From Albimonas pacifica (lineage in GTDB: Bacteria; Pseudomonadota; Alphaproteobacteria; Rhodobacterales; Rhodobacteraceae): a DNA stretch of 64,000 bases. Location of the stretch: the NCBI RefSeq assembly GCF_900113695.1, contig NZ_FOQH01000005.1, positions 496,001 to 560,000 of the forward strand, read 5' to 3'. The notes under the pieces are model-generated. The model ran no database searches and was not told the DNA's origin. It saw only the letters and a program-made list of their open reading frames with translations. Of this stretch, positions 7,266 to 16,600 are shown in pieces (position 1 is the stretch's first letter; every line of letters starts with the position of its first letter). The position numbers were made by a program, and so were the translations under genes.

Positions 7266-9077
7266 ATGACCGAGATCGCCACAGGCCTGCCGCTGCCGAG
7301 CGATGCGCCCTCGACCACGCCTGCGGGGCTGCAGCAGGCCCGCGCGCTGACCCGGCGCCGGGCGCTGGCGGCGGGGCTGAACCTCGTCTCGCTCGCCGCG
7401 GTGATCTGGGGGGCGACCCAGGTCTTCGGCGCCGGCGGGTGGAGCGCGACGGACGTCGTGATCCTGGTCTGCATCGCCGTCGGCGCGCCCTGGACGCTGA
7501 TGGGGGCGTGGAACGCGGTCATCGGCCTGTGGCTGCTGCATGGCGCGCGCGACGGGCTCGCGCGCGCCGCGCCGCATCTCGACGTCGATCCCGACCAGCC
7601 GATCCGTCTGCGCACCGCGGTGGCGATGACCATCCGCAACGAGGCGCCCGACCGCGCGCTCGCCCGGCTGGCCGAGATCCGCCGCTCGCTGGACCTGACC
7701 GGCGAGGGGCACGCCTACGACCTCTTCGTCCTCTCCGACACCACGGACCCCGAAATCGCCGCGGCCGAGGAGGCCGCGATGGCGCGCTGGCGTCCGCGGC
7801 TGGGCAACGCCGTCTATCGCCGCCGCAGCCGCAACGACGCCTGGAAGGCCGGCAACATCCGCGACTTCCTGCGGCGCTGGGGCAAGGACTACGACCTGTT
7901 CCTGCCGCTCGACAGCGACAGCCTGATGGCGGGCGAGGCGATCGTGCGCATGACCCGCATCCTGCAGAGCCACCCGCGGATCGGCATCCTGCAGTCGCTG
8001 GTGGTCGGCACGCCGTCGGCCTCCGCCTTCGCGCGGATCTTCCAGTTCGGGATGCGCCACGGCATGCGCTCCTTCACCATCGGCGCGGCCTGGTGGCATG
8101 GCGACTGCGGCCCGTTCTGGGGCCACAACGCGCTGGTGCGCGTGGCCCCGTTCCGCGCCAAGTGCGCCATGCCGCGCCTGCCGGGCAAGCCGCCGCTGGG
8201 GGGCTGGATCCTGAGCCACGACCAGGTCGAGGCGGCGCTGATGCGCCGGGCGGGCTACGAGGTCCGCGTGATCCCCGTCGAGGGCCCGTCGTGGGAGGAC
8301 AATCCCCCCACGCTCCTCGACTTCACCCGCCGCGACCTGCGCTGGTGCCAGGGGAACATGCAGTATCTCAAGCTGCTGGCCCTGCCGGGGCTGAAGCCGA
8401 TGAGCCGCTTCCAGATCTTCGCGGCGATCATGATGTATTTCGGCGCGCCGGCCTGGATGCTGATGACGCTCGCCGCCGCCGCCAAGATCGTGCTGGGGGA
8501 GGCGAACGACGTGAACCTCGCCTTCGGGCTCGCCATGTTCCTGGTGATGTTCGCCATGTCGCTGGTCCCCAAGGTCGCCGGCTGGATCGACGTGGCCCTG
8601 ACCCCGGGCGCGATCCGCGCCTATGGCGGCGCGCCGCGCTTCCTCGCCGGGGCGCTGATCGAGACCGTCTTCTCCATCCTCCTCGCCCCCGCCGCCGCGC
8701 TTCGGGTGACGATCTTCCTGATCGGCCTGGCCCTCGGCCGCACGGTGACCTGGAACGGGCAGGAGCGGGACGTGCACGCGCTGACGCTGGCGGACGCGGT
8801 GCGGGGCCTCTGGCCCCAGACGCTGTTCGGCGCGGGCCTGACCGCGCTGATCGCGGCAAGCGTGCCCGGCGCGCTGCCCTGGGCCGCGCCGGTGCTGGCG
8901 GGGCTGACGCTCGCGATCCCCTTCGCGCTGCTGACCGCCTCGCCCGCCGTGGGCCGGGCGCTGGCCCGCGCAGGCCTCTGCGCCGTGCCGGAGGAGACGA
9001 GTCGCCCCGATACGCTGCGCGCGCTCAGCGATGCGGGTCCCTCGGAATCGCCTCGCCCCGCGGTCGCCGCCGCCTGA
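7266..9077 (+). CDS. opgH: Glucan biosynthesis glucosyltransferase OpgH (MdoH)
   Basis: The protein has 603 residues and is a GT2 processive membrane glycosyltransferase. Two N-terminal helices are followed by a cytoplasmic catalytic domain with TAVAMTIRNEAP, FLPLDSDSLMAG (metal-binding DxD) and RRDLRWCQGN (the QxxRW-type acceptor motif), then several C-terminal helices. It synthesises the beta-glucan backbone of osmoregulated periplasmic glucans and moves it across the inner membrane. The ATG at 7266 is preceded by AAGGGA with 5-nt spacing, which decides against the ATG at 7251. No opgG or opgD follows in this window, unlike the common opgGH operon; the OpgC-like gene at 812 is the only other glucan gene here. 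Confidence 0.92.
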   Translation: MTEIATGLPLPSDAPSTTPAGLQQARALTRRRALAAGLNLVSLAAVIWGATQVFGAGGWSATDVVILVCIAVGAPWTLMGAWNAVIGLWLLHGARDGLARAAPHLDVDPDQPIRLRTAVAMTIRNEAPDRALARLAEIRRSLDLTGEGHAYDLFVLSDTTDPEIAAAEEAAMARWRPRLGNAVYRRRSRNDAWKAGNIRDFLRRWGKDYDLFLPLDSDSLMAGEAIVRMTRILQSHPRIGILQSLVVGTPSASAFARIFQFGMRHGMRSFTIGAAWWHGDCGPFWGHNALVRVAPFRAKCAMPRLPGKPPLGGWILSHDQVEAALMRRAGYEVRVIPVEGPSWEDNPPTLLDFTRRDLRWCQGNMQYLKLLALPGLKPMSRFQIFAAIMMYFGAPAWMLMTLAAAAKIVLGEANDVNLAFGLAMFLVMFAMSLVPKVAGWIDVALTPGAIRAYGGAPRFLAGALIETVFSILLAPAAALRVTIFLIGLALGRTVTWNGQERDVHALTLADAVRGLWPQTLFGAGLTALIAASVPGALPWAAPVLAGLTLAIPFALLTASPAVGRALARAGLCAVPEETSRPDTLRALSDAGPSESPRPAVAAA

Positions 9078-9275
9078 GCTTGCTGCATCGCGGCGACGGA
9101 TTGCACGGGGCCGCCCGCAGGCCCCGGTTCCGTGCACGACCCTTGCGCCAAATCCGCCGGCCGCGGGAGGATGTTGCGAATTATCGTCAGTGCGCGAACG
9201 AATATTGACGGGCGGGGCCGTGAAATGGTCGAGTATCGATAACTTCCCGCAGCTTGCCCGACCATGGAGCGGCCG

Positions 9276-10274
9276 ATGATCGAGCTTCCCTACCTCCTGT
9301 TCCTGGGCGACGCGCCCGATCCGCTTGCGGCCAAGGTCGCCCAGGGGATCAAGGACTGGAACCCCGACGCCGCCGTCGGCCAGCTTCGCCTTCCCGGCTG
9401 CAACGCCGACATGAAGCTGCCCGAGATGACCATCGACCAGGCGGTCGAGGCCGGCGTGAAGACGCTGGTGATCGGCGTCGCCAACCGCGGCGGCATCATC
9501 TCCGACAAGTGGAAGGTCGTGCTGAAGGAGGCGCTGGAGAAGGGCCTCGACCTCGCCTCCGGCCTGCACAACCTGCTGCGCGACGAGCCCGAGCTGGTGG
9601 CGCTGGCCAAGGCCAACGGCCGCTCGCTGCACGACGTGCGCATCCCGACGGTGAAATACCCCATCGCCTCGGGCGTGAAGCGCACCGGCAAGCGCTGCCT
9701 CGCGGTCGGCACCGACTGCTCGGTGGGCAAGATGTACACCGCGCTCGCCATGGGCAAGGAGATGGAGAAGCGCGGGATCAAGTCCTCGTTCCGCGCCACC
9801 GGCCAGACCGGCATCCTGATCACCGGGGGCGGCGTGCCGCTCGACGCCGTGATCGCCGACTTCATGGCGGGCTCGATCGAGTATCTCACGCCCGACAACG
9901 ACGCCGACCACTGGGACCTGATCGAGGGCCAGGGCTCGCTGTTCCACGCCTCCTACTCGGGCGTGACGCTGGCGCTGATCCACGGCGGCCAGCCCGACGC
10001 GCTGGTGGTCTGCCATGAGCCGACGCGGCCCCACATGCGCGGCCTGCCGGACTACAAGGTGCCCTCGATCGGCGCGGTGGCGGATCTGGCGCTGACCATG
10101 GCGCAGATGGTCAATCCCGACTGCAAGGTGATCGGCATCTCGGTCAACACCTCGGGCATGCCCGAGGCCGAGGCGCTGGCCTACCTCAAGGAGCTGGAGG
10201 CGGAGTACAAGATGCCCGCCGTGGACCCGTTCCGCACCGGCGTCGGCGCCCTCGTCGACGCGCTCGTGGCCTGA
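9276..10274 (+). CDS. dgcN: D-glutamate N-acetyltransferase DgcN (DUF1611 family)
   Basis: The protein has 332 residues. It shows LPYLLFLGDA at the start and a P-loop-like GTDCSVGKMYTALAMGKE around residue 150, the hallmark of the DUF1611 family. DgcN of this family is described as acetylating D-glutamate in marine bacteria. The next two genes are an enolase-superfamily racemase and a D-amino-acid transaminase, the expected partners for D-glutamate use. The ATG at 9276 is preferred over 9264 because GGAG sits 5 nt before it, whereas 9264 has no ribosome site. The gene is first in a three-gene operon ended by the hairpin at 12172-12197. The older DUF1611 name covers members of other function, so the assignment rests on context. 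Confidence 0.8.
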   Translation: MIELPYLLFLGDAPDPLAAKVAQGIKDWNPDAAVGQLRLPGCNADMKLPEMTIDQAVEAGVKTLVIGVANRGGIISDKWKVVLKEALEKGLDLASGLHNLLRDEPELVALAKANGRSLHDVRIPTVKYPIASGVKRTGKRCLAVGTDCSVGKMYTALAMGKEMEKRGIKSSFRATGQTGILITGGGVPLDAVIADFMAGSIEYLTPDNDADHWDLIEGQGSLFHASYSGVTLALIHGGQPDALVVCHEPTRPHMRGLPDYKVPSIGAVADLALTMAQMVNPDCKVIGISVNTSGMPEAEALAYLKELEAEYKMPAVDPFRTGVGALVDALVA

Positions 10275-10279
10275 GCCCC

Positions 10280-11257
10280 GTGGCCGGCCCGATCCTGACC
10301 GCCCGCCGGGAGGTCTTCCGCTTGCGGGAGGCCTTCACCATCTCGCGCGGCTCGCGCACCGAGCAGGCGGTGGTGACCGTCGAGGTCGCGGCCGGCGCCT
10401 TCAAGGGATGGGGGGAGTGCACCCCCTATCCGCGCTACGACGAGACGCCCGAGGGCGTGATCGCCGAGATCGAGGCCCTGGAGACCCAGGGCCTCAACCG
10501 GGCCGCGCTGCGCGAGCGGATGCACGCGGGCGCCGCGCGCAACGCCGTCGACTGCGCCCTGTGGGACCTGGAGGCGAAGGCCGCTGGCATCGAGGCCTGG
10601 CGCCTCGCTGGGCTGGAGAAGCCGGGCCCCTGCATCACCGCCTACACGCTCTCGCTCGCCGATCCCGAGTTCATGCGCCGCAAGGCCGCCGAGAACGCCT
10701 TCCGCCCGCTCCTCAAGATCAAGCTGGGCGGCGAGGGCGACATGGCCCGCCTCGAGGCGGTGCGCGAGGGGGCGCCCAAGTCGAAGATCATCGTCGACGC
10801 CAACGAGGGCTGGTCGGCCGCCGAATACGCCGAGCTCGCGCCTGCGCTGCAGCGCCTGGGCGTGGCGATGGTCGAGCAGCCGCTGCCCGCCGGCAAGGAC
10901 GACGACCTCGCCGAGGTCGAGCGCCTGGTGCCGGTCTGCGCCGACGAGAGCTGCCACGACACCGCCACGCTGCCTGCCCTGAAGGGCAAGTACGACATGA
11001 TCAACATCAAGCTCGACAAGACCGGCGGCCTGACCGAGGCGCTCGAGCTTCGCGACGCCGCGCGCGCCGAGGGCTACCAGGTGATGGTGGGCTGCATGAT
11101 GGGCTCGTCGCTCGCCATGGCGCCGGCGGTGCTCTGCGCGCAGGGGGCGGAGGTCGTGGACCTCGACGGGCCGCTGCTGCTGGCCGAGGACCGCGAGCCG
11201 CCGCTCTTCTACGACGCCGAGGGCGTCCACCCGTCCACGCCGGCCCTCTGGGGCTGA
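10280..11257 (+). CDS. dgcA: N-acetyl-D-glutamate racemase DgcA (enolase superfamily)
   Basis: The protein has 325 residues and a muconate-lactonizing/dipeptide-epimerase type enolase-superfamily fold. Catalytic features are visible: LKIKLGG (KxK motif with the first catalytic lysine), VDANEGW and VEQPLP (metal ligands Asp and Glu), CADES (third metal ligand) and NIKLDKTGG (second catalytic lysine). It starts with GTG 5 bp after the dgcN stop. Together with DgcN it would convert N-acetyl-D-glutamate to the L form, which enters ordinary glutamate metabolism. It would otherwise be annotated as an L-Ala-D/L-Glu epimerase. The tight pairing with the DUF1611 gene is what favours DgcA. Confidence 0.8.
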   Translation: MAGPILTARREVFRLREAFTISRGSRTEQAVVTVEVAAGAFKGWGECTPYPRYDETPEGVIAEIEALETQGLNRAALRERMHAGAARNAVDCALWDLEAKAAGIEAWRLAGLEKPGPCITAYTLSLADPEFMRRKAAENAFRPLLKIKLGGEGDMARLEAVREGAPKSKIIVDANEGWSAAEYAELAPALQRLGVAMVEQPLPAGKDDDLAEVERLVPVCADESCHDTATLPALKGKYDMINIKLDKTGGLTEALELRDAARAEGYQVMVGCMMGSSLAMAPAVLCAQGAEVVDLDGPLLLAEDREPPLFYDAEGVHPSTPALWG

Positions 11258-11291
11258 TCCGCGCCACCTGCGCGCGCAAGGAGTCTTCGCG

Positions 11292-12146
11292 ATGTCCCGC
11301 ATCGTCTACGTCAACGGCGAGTATCTCCCCGAGGAAGAGGCCAAGGTCTCGATCTTCGACCGCGGCTTCCTGATGGCCGACGCCGTCTACGAGGTCTGCT
11401 CGGTCCTCGACGGCAAGCTGCTGGAGTTCGAGGGCCACATCGCCCGCCTCCACCGCTCCCTGTCGGAGCTGAAGATGGCCGAGCCCTGCTCGGACGAGGA
11501 GCTGCTGGAGATCCACCGCGAGCTGGTGAAGCGCAACGAGGTCAAGGAAGGCGGCGTCTACCTGCAGGTGACCCGCGGCGCCTCGGACCGCGACTTCGTC
11601 TGGGCGAAGGACCTCAAGCCCACGCTGGTGCTGTTCACGCAGGCCAAGTCGATCGAGCATTCGCCGACCGCCACGACCGGCATCAAGGTGATCGCCATCG
11701 AGGACCAGCGCTGGGCGCGGCGCGACATCAAGACGGTGCAGCTGCTGTTCCCGTCGCTGGCGAAGATGGAGGCCAAGGCCCAGGGCAAGGACGACGCCTG
11801 GCTGGTCGAGGACGGCTTCGTGACCGAGGGCACCTCGAACAACGCCTGGATCGTCACGAAGGACGGGACCATCGTGACCCGGGACCTGTCGACGGACCTG
11901 CTGCACGGGATCACCCGCGCCTCGGTGATGAAATACGCCAAGGAAGCGCAGATGAAGGTCGAGGAGCGCAAGTTCACGATCGAGGAGGCGCAGAACGCGG
12001 CCGAGGCCTTCTTCACCTCCGCCTCCGCCTTCGTGACCCCGGTGGTCGAGATCGACGGCGCGACGCTGGGCGACGGGACCCCGGGCCCGGTGGCCAGGCG
12101 CCTGCGCGAGATCTACCTCGCCGAGAGCCGCGCCCGCGCGATCTGA
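11292..12146 (+). CDS. D-amino-acid transaminase (class IV, PLP)
   Basis: The protein has 284 residues and the fold-type IV aminotransferase shape. The PLP lysine is in RRDIKTVQLLFPS near residue 144, as in D-amino-acid aminotransferases (DIK-x-LL), and the phosphate/PLP loop appears as EGTSNNAW. The N terminus reads VYVNGEYLPEEEAKVSIFDRGF, which is classical. A GGAGT ribosome site is seen upstream (AAGGAGTCTTCGCG). It moves the amino group between D-amino acids and 2-oxo acids, giving D-glutamate from D-alanine or the reverse. It lies 34 bp after dgcA and is probably co-transcribed, so it likely feeds or drains the D-glutamate pool handled by DgcN/DgcA. Confidence 0.88.
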   Translation: MSRIVYVNGEYLPEEEAKVSIFDRGFLMADAVYEVCSVLDGKLLEFEGHIARLHRSLSELKMAEPCSDEELLEIHRELVKRNEVKEGGVYLQVTRGASDRDFVWAKDLKPTLVLFTQAKSIEHSPTATTGIKVIAIEDQRWARRDIKTVQLLFPSLAKMEAKAQGKDDAWLVEDGFVTEGTSNNAWIVTKDGTIVTRDLSTDLLHGITRASVMKYAKEAQMKVEERKFTIEEAQNAAEAFFTSASAFVTPVVEIDGATLGDGTPGPVARRLREIYLAESRARAI

Positions 12147-12171
12147 CCTGCGGGCCGTTCCTGCCGGTTTC

Positions 12172-12197
12172 GGGCGCTCCCTTCGCGGGGAGCGCCC
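12172..12197 (+). terminator. Rho-independent-type terminator of the D-glutamate operon
   Basis: GGGCGCTCCC and GGGAGCGCCC form a perfect 10-bp stem around a 6-nt loop (TTCGCG), 26 bp after the transaminase stop. It is followed by GTTGCGTTT, a modest T-rich tail. Confidence 0.7.
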
Positions 12198-12555
12198 GTT
12201 GCGTTTGCGGCCAGGGCGCCGCGTCGGGTGGCGCGCCCGGGGCGGGCGGCGGGCTCGCGGCGCGCGGGGGCGGACGGGCGTGCGGCCCGGGGGCCCTGGG
12301 CGGGCGGCGGACGGGACGGCCGGAGGGGCGCGGGGGGCGGGCGGGGAGATGTCCGTCTTCGCCGGACGCGCCGCGTCGGCCGTCGCGCCGGGGGGGCGGG
12401 TCCGCCCGCGGCGCGGGGCGGGCGGGGCGCCTGCGGGCCTCCGGGGCGGGCCGGATGACGTTGCGGCGGGCGGAGCGCCAGGGGCCGGGCTCGCCGCGGT
12501 TCCGCCATCGACGGCCGCTAGGCGGGGGGCTCGGGATTTCAGCGGCGGAGCGTTC
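12198..12555. other. Extremely G+C-rich intergenic stretch without recognised gene
   Basis: Between the terminator and the lipoprotein gene lies about 360 bp of almost pure G/C sequence with runs of GGGGCGG type. Frames stay open here only because stop codons are rare in such sequence; their translations are Arg/Gly/Ala-rich and carry no motif. The lipoprotein promoter must lie in this stretch, but I cannot pick out -35/-10 boxes. Confidence 0.4.
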
Positions 12556-13638
12556 ATGAGACGGGTTCGGTCTTTCCCTCGGGCGCCGCGGGCGATCCTG
12601 GCGCTGGCGGCCGCGGGGCTGCTCGCGGGGTGCACGGGCATCGGGCCGCGGGCGGTGGTGACCGACCAGGCCGACTACGCCGTCGCCCTGCGCGACGCGC
12701 GCAAGAGCCAGCTCCTCCAGAGCATCGTCGCGGTGCGCAACGGCGACATCCCCAGCTTCGTGCGTGTCGACCAGATCGTGGCGGGCTACGAGCGGCGGGT
12801 GGTCGGCTCGGCCGGCAACGTGCTGGGCACCGACTTCCTCTTCAACAGCGATTTCAACGTCTTCGCCGAGGGCTCCTTCGCCGACCGGCCGACCTTCACG
12901 CTCAAGCCCCTGCAGGGGGTGGACTACGCCCGCGTGGTGCTGCGCCCCGTCACGCCCGCCGACCTGCTGGCGCTGGCTTCCGGCGGGGCCGACCTGCGCG
13001 CGCTCTTCGGCCTCGCGGTGCAGAGCATCAACGGCGTGGTCAACCAGCGCCTGCCGGGCCCGCCGCCCGAGCCGGGGTCGAGCGGGGACTTCGACACGCT
13101 GATCTCGGCCCTGACCCGGATGCGCGACGCGGGCCGGCTGCTGATGGAGTTCGAGCGCGACGCCGACACGGGCGCCGCCGTGGCCTATCTGACGATCCTC
13201 GACGACCCCTCGGGGCGCGCCTCGGCCGACGCGCAGACCGCGCGCCGCCTTCTGCGCCTGCCCGAGGGCGACGAGCGCCATCCGGTGACGCTCGCCCAGG
13301 CGCGGCGGGCGCCGGCCTCGATCGCCATCCAGACCCGGCCGCTGATCGAGATCCTCGACGACGCCGGGCGCACGATCCTGGCCGAGGACTCGGAGGAGCC
13401 CTACTTCCTGACCGGCGACTGGCGTCGCCCGCCCGGCGTCATCGTGATCCGGCGCACCGACCGCGCGCCGCTGCTGCACGGCGCCTATGCGGCGACGGAA
13501 TACAACGGCGACTATTTCTGGATCGACGCGGACGACGCCCCCAGCAAGGCGAGCTTCGCCATGCTGATGCTGCTCGCCACCGTCATGGAGCAGACCAGCT
13601 CCGAGGCGAACCCGGTGCTGATGATCCCCACCAACTGA
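12556..13638 (+). CDS. Conserved lipoprotein of unknown function
   Basis: The protein has 360 residues. It starts with a basic, hydrophobic signal ending in the lipobox LLAGC (Cys about residue 26), so it should be lipid-anchored, probably to the outer membrane as the +2 residue is Thr rather than Asp. The ATG at 12556 was chosen because it places this signal at the N terminus; the frame is open for 350 bp upstream, but in low-complexity sequence. I recognise no domain with a known activity. The protein looks globular, with mixed alpha/beta composition. It is transcribed toward the RND efflux operon and ends 20 bp from it, so it is not part of that operon. Confidence 0.75.
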   Translation: MRRVRSFPRAPRAILALAAAGLLAGCTGIGPRAVVTDQADYAVALRDARKSQLLQSIVAVRNGDIPSFVRVDQIVAGYERRVVGSAGNVLGTDFLFNSDFNVFAEGSFADRPTFTLKPLQGVDYARVVLRPVTPADLLALASGGADLRALFGLAVQSINGVVNQRLPGPPPEPGSSGDFDTLISALTRMRDAGRLLMEFERDADTGAAVAYLTILDDPSGRASADAQTARRLLRLPEGDERHPVTLAQARRAPASIAIQTRPLIEILDDAGRTILAEDSEEPYFLTGDWRRPPGVIVIRRTDRAPLLHGAYAATEYNGDYFWIDADDAPSKASFAMLMLLATVMEQTSSEANPVLMIPTN

Positions 13639-13647
13639 GCCCGCGCC

Positions 13648-13671
13648 GGGCGGCCGCTCACTCGGCCGCCC
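13648..13671. terminator. Hairpin between convergent lipoprotein and RND genes
   Basis: GGGCGGCCG and CGGCCGCCC form a 9-bp perfect stem with loop CTCACT, overlapping the last codons of the RND gene. It could act on both convergent transcripts; no strong T-tract follows. Confidence 0.4.
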
Positions 13672-16600
13672 TCGGGTGCGCCTCCTCGAAGAGGTTCAGC
13701 GAGCGCTGGGCCGCGGGGGCGGGCGCGCCGGTCCACACCAGATCCGCGGGCGCGGTGCGCGCGGCGGCCCGGCGCAGGCGCATCCCCTCGCGCGCATCGC
13801 GCGACCAGGCCAGCGCCTTCGCCGCCCCGACCCCGATCCAGATCCGCGCCGCCAGCGCCGCGGGCGTCACCACCAGCGTCAGCACCGTGGCCGAGCCCAG
13901 CCCGAAGACCACCGCGGTCGAGAGCTGCTTCCACCACAGCGCCGAGGGCGCGTCGATCGTGTAGCCGCCCCCGAAGAAGTCGACCGAGATCCCGAACATC
14001 ATCGGCGCGAGGCCGGCCATGGTGGTGATCGTGGTCAGCAGCACGGGGCGGATGCGCTGCTCGGCCGTGCGCACGATCGCCTCCAGCTCCGGCATCTGGC
14101 GGCGGAACTCCTGGTAGGTGTCGATCAGCACGATGTTGTTGTTCACCACGATGCCCGCCAGCGCCACGATGCCCGTCCCGGTCATGATGATCGAGAACGG
14201 CTGCTGCATGATCACCATGCCCACCAGCACGCCCGCCACCGACATCACCACCGCCGAGAGCACCAGCGCCGAGTTGTAGAACGAGTTGAACTGCGCCAGC
14301 AGGATCACGAACATCAGCCCCAGCGCGCCGGCGAAGGCCTTCATCAGGAAGTCCTGCGACTCCGCCTGCTCCTCCTGGTCGCCGGTGAAGGACCAGGCGA
14401 CCGAGGCGGGGAAGGGGTCCTCGGCCTCGATCCAGGCCTGGATCTCGGCGATCTTGACGTTGGCGTTGACGCCTTCCTCCACGTCCGCCTTCACGTCGAA
14501 GAAGCGGGTCCCGTTGAAGCGGTTGATCTCGCCCAGCTTCTTCACGGGCTCGCGCTCCACGAAGTTCTCCAGGGGCACGAGGCCCGCGGAGGTGCGGATG
14601 CGCATCGTGTCCAGCGTGGAGATCACCCGGTCCTCTTCGGGGTAGCGCACGCGGATCTCGATCTCCTCGTCCGAGCCGTCGGGGCGCATCTCGTCGAGCA
14701 GGATGCCCCGCGTGATCAGGCTGACCATCGGGCCGATCTGGCTGACGTCGGCGCCGAAGCGGCCGGCCTGGGCCACGTCCACGTCCAGCGCCCAGTCGAT
14801 GCCGGGCAGGGGGCGGGTGTCCTCGACCTCGGCCAGGCCCTCCATCTCCTCGAAATGGTCGCGGGCCAGCGCGGCGGCGTCCTGGAGCTCCTGCCAGTCG
14901 TCGCCCTGCAGGCGCAGCTGGATCGGCTTGCCCTGCTGGGGGCCTTCCTGGGCCTGGGCGACCTCGGAGATCACGCCGGGATAGGCGGCGATGGCCTCCT
15001 CGATGACGGCGAGCACCTCGTCGCCCGGCGGGCGCGTGCCCCAGGGCGAAAGCTCGAGCTGGATGCGGCCGACGGCGTCCTTGGGGGCGTTGCCGCCGCG
15101 GTCGTTCAGCCCGCCGTCGCCGGCGAAGGCGAAGACCGACTGCACGCCGTCGATGTCGAGCACGATGTTCTCGACCGCATGCAGCAGGCGATCGCGCTCT
15201 GCGAGGCTGAGGTTGCCCCGCGCGCGCACGTAGATCACGGCGCGCTCCGGCTCGGTCTTCACGAAGAACTCGGTGCCGAGCTGGTTGGCGGGATACCACA
15301 CCGCCATCACGAAGAAGACCGCGGCCAGCGTCGAGCCGATGGCCACGAAGGGCATGATCGGGTTGCCGGTCAGGAACCGGATCACCTGGCCGAAGGGCGT
15401 GCGGCGGTAGCCCGCGCGCGACGGCGGCGGCAGGCCGTGGTCGCGGAACGAGCCGGCGACGGCCGACAGCTCCAGCCAGAACAGCACCAGGACCACGGCG
15501 AAGAGGATGCGGGCCGGGGTCCCGGGCGCCTCGATCATCATGAAGGCGGCGCCGGCGGTCAGCAGGGCCATGACCGCGAAGCGCGCCGCGCGCGCGCCCC
15601 GCGACCAGCTCGCCTGCATGGCGGCCGAGCGGCGGTCGAGCGTGCGGGTCAGCCGCCCCGCGACGCCGCCCACGACCGGCAGGTAGATCAGCGCCACCAC
15701 CAGCGAGGCCGAGAGCACGAAGATCAAGGTGACGGGCAGGTTGCCCATGAACTCGCCCGGGATCCCCGGCCAGAACAGCATCGGCAGGAAGGCGCAGAGC
15801 GTCGTCGCGGTCGAGGAGACGATGGGCCAGAACATCCGCTTGGCCGCCTCGACATAGGCGTGCATCGGGCCGGAGCCCTCCTTGATGCGCTGGTCGGCGT
15901 ATTCGACGACCACGATCGCCCCGTCCACCAGCATTCCCACCGCGAGGATCAGGCCGAACATCACGATGTTGGTGATCGACATCCCGAACACCGCCAGCAG
16001 CCCGAAGCACAGCAGGAACGAGGTCGGGATCGAGAAGCCCACCAGCAGCGCCGAGCGCACGCCCAGCGAGCCCAGCACCACGATCATCACCAGCGCGATG
16101 GCGGTCAGCACCGAGCCCTCGAGCTGGCCGACCATCCCCGCCACCTGGGTGGATTCGTCCATCGCGTAGTTGATCGCCACCGCCTCGCGCAGCGGCTGGG
16201 GCCATTCGGCCTTGGCGCGCTCGAGTTCGGCCTTCACCGCGTCGACGGTGTCGATGACGGGCATGCCCTTGCGCTTGACCACCTGCAGGGCGACCGTGGG
16301 GTGGCCGTTGTAGCGCGCGGTGCCCCGCGCGTCCTCGAAGGTCAGGCGGATGTCGGCGATGTCGCCCATGGTGACGATGCGGTCGCCGTTGACCTTCACC
16401 GGCAGGTTGTAGACGTCGGAGGGGTCCTCGAACGAGCCCGGCAGCTTCACCGAATACTGGCCCGAGCCGCTCTCGACCGCGCCGGCCGCCACCAGGGCGT
16501 TGTTGTTGACCACCACCTGCACCAGCTCCTGGCCGGTGACGTCGTAGGCCTCCAGCTTGAGGGGGTCGATGACCACCTCCAGCATCTCCTCGCGGTGGCC

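Noticed and set aside
6939-10034. Very long minus-strand open frame of 1031 codons
   Set aside because: It crosses opgH and dgcN on the opposite strand and has His/Arg/Gly-rich, repeat-like translation. It is an artefact of the lack of stop codons in GC-rich DNA.
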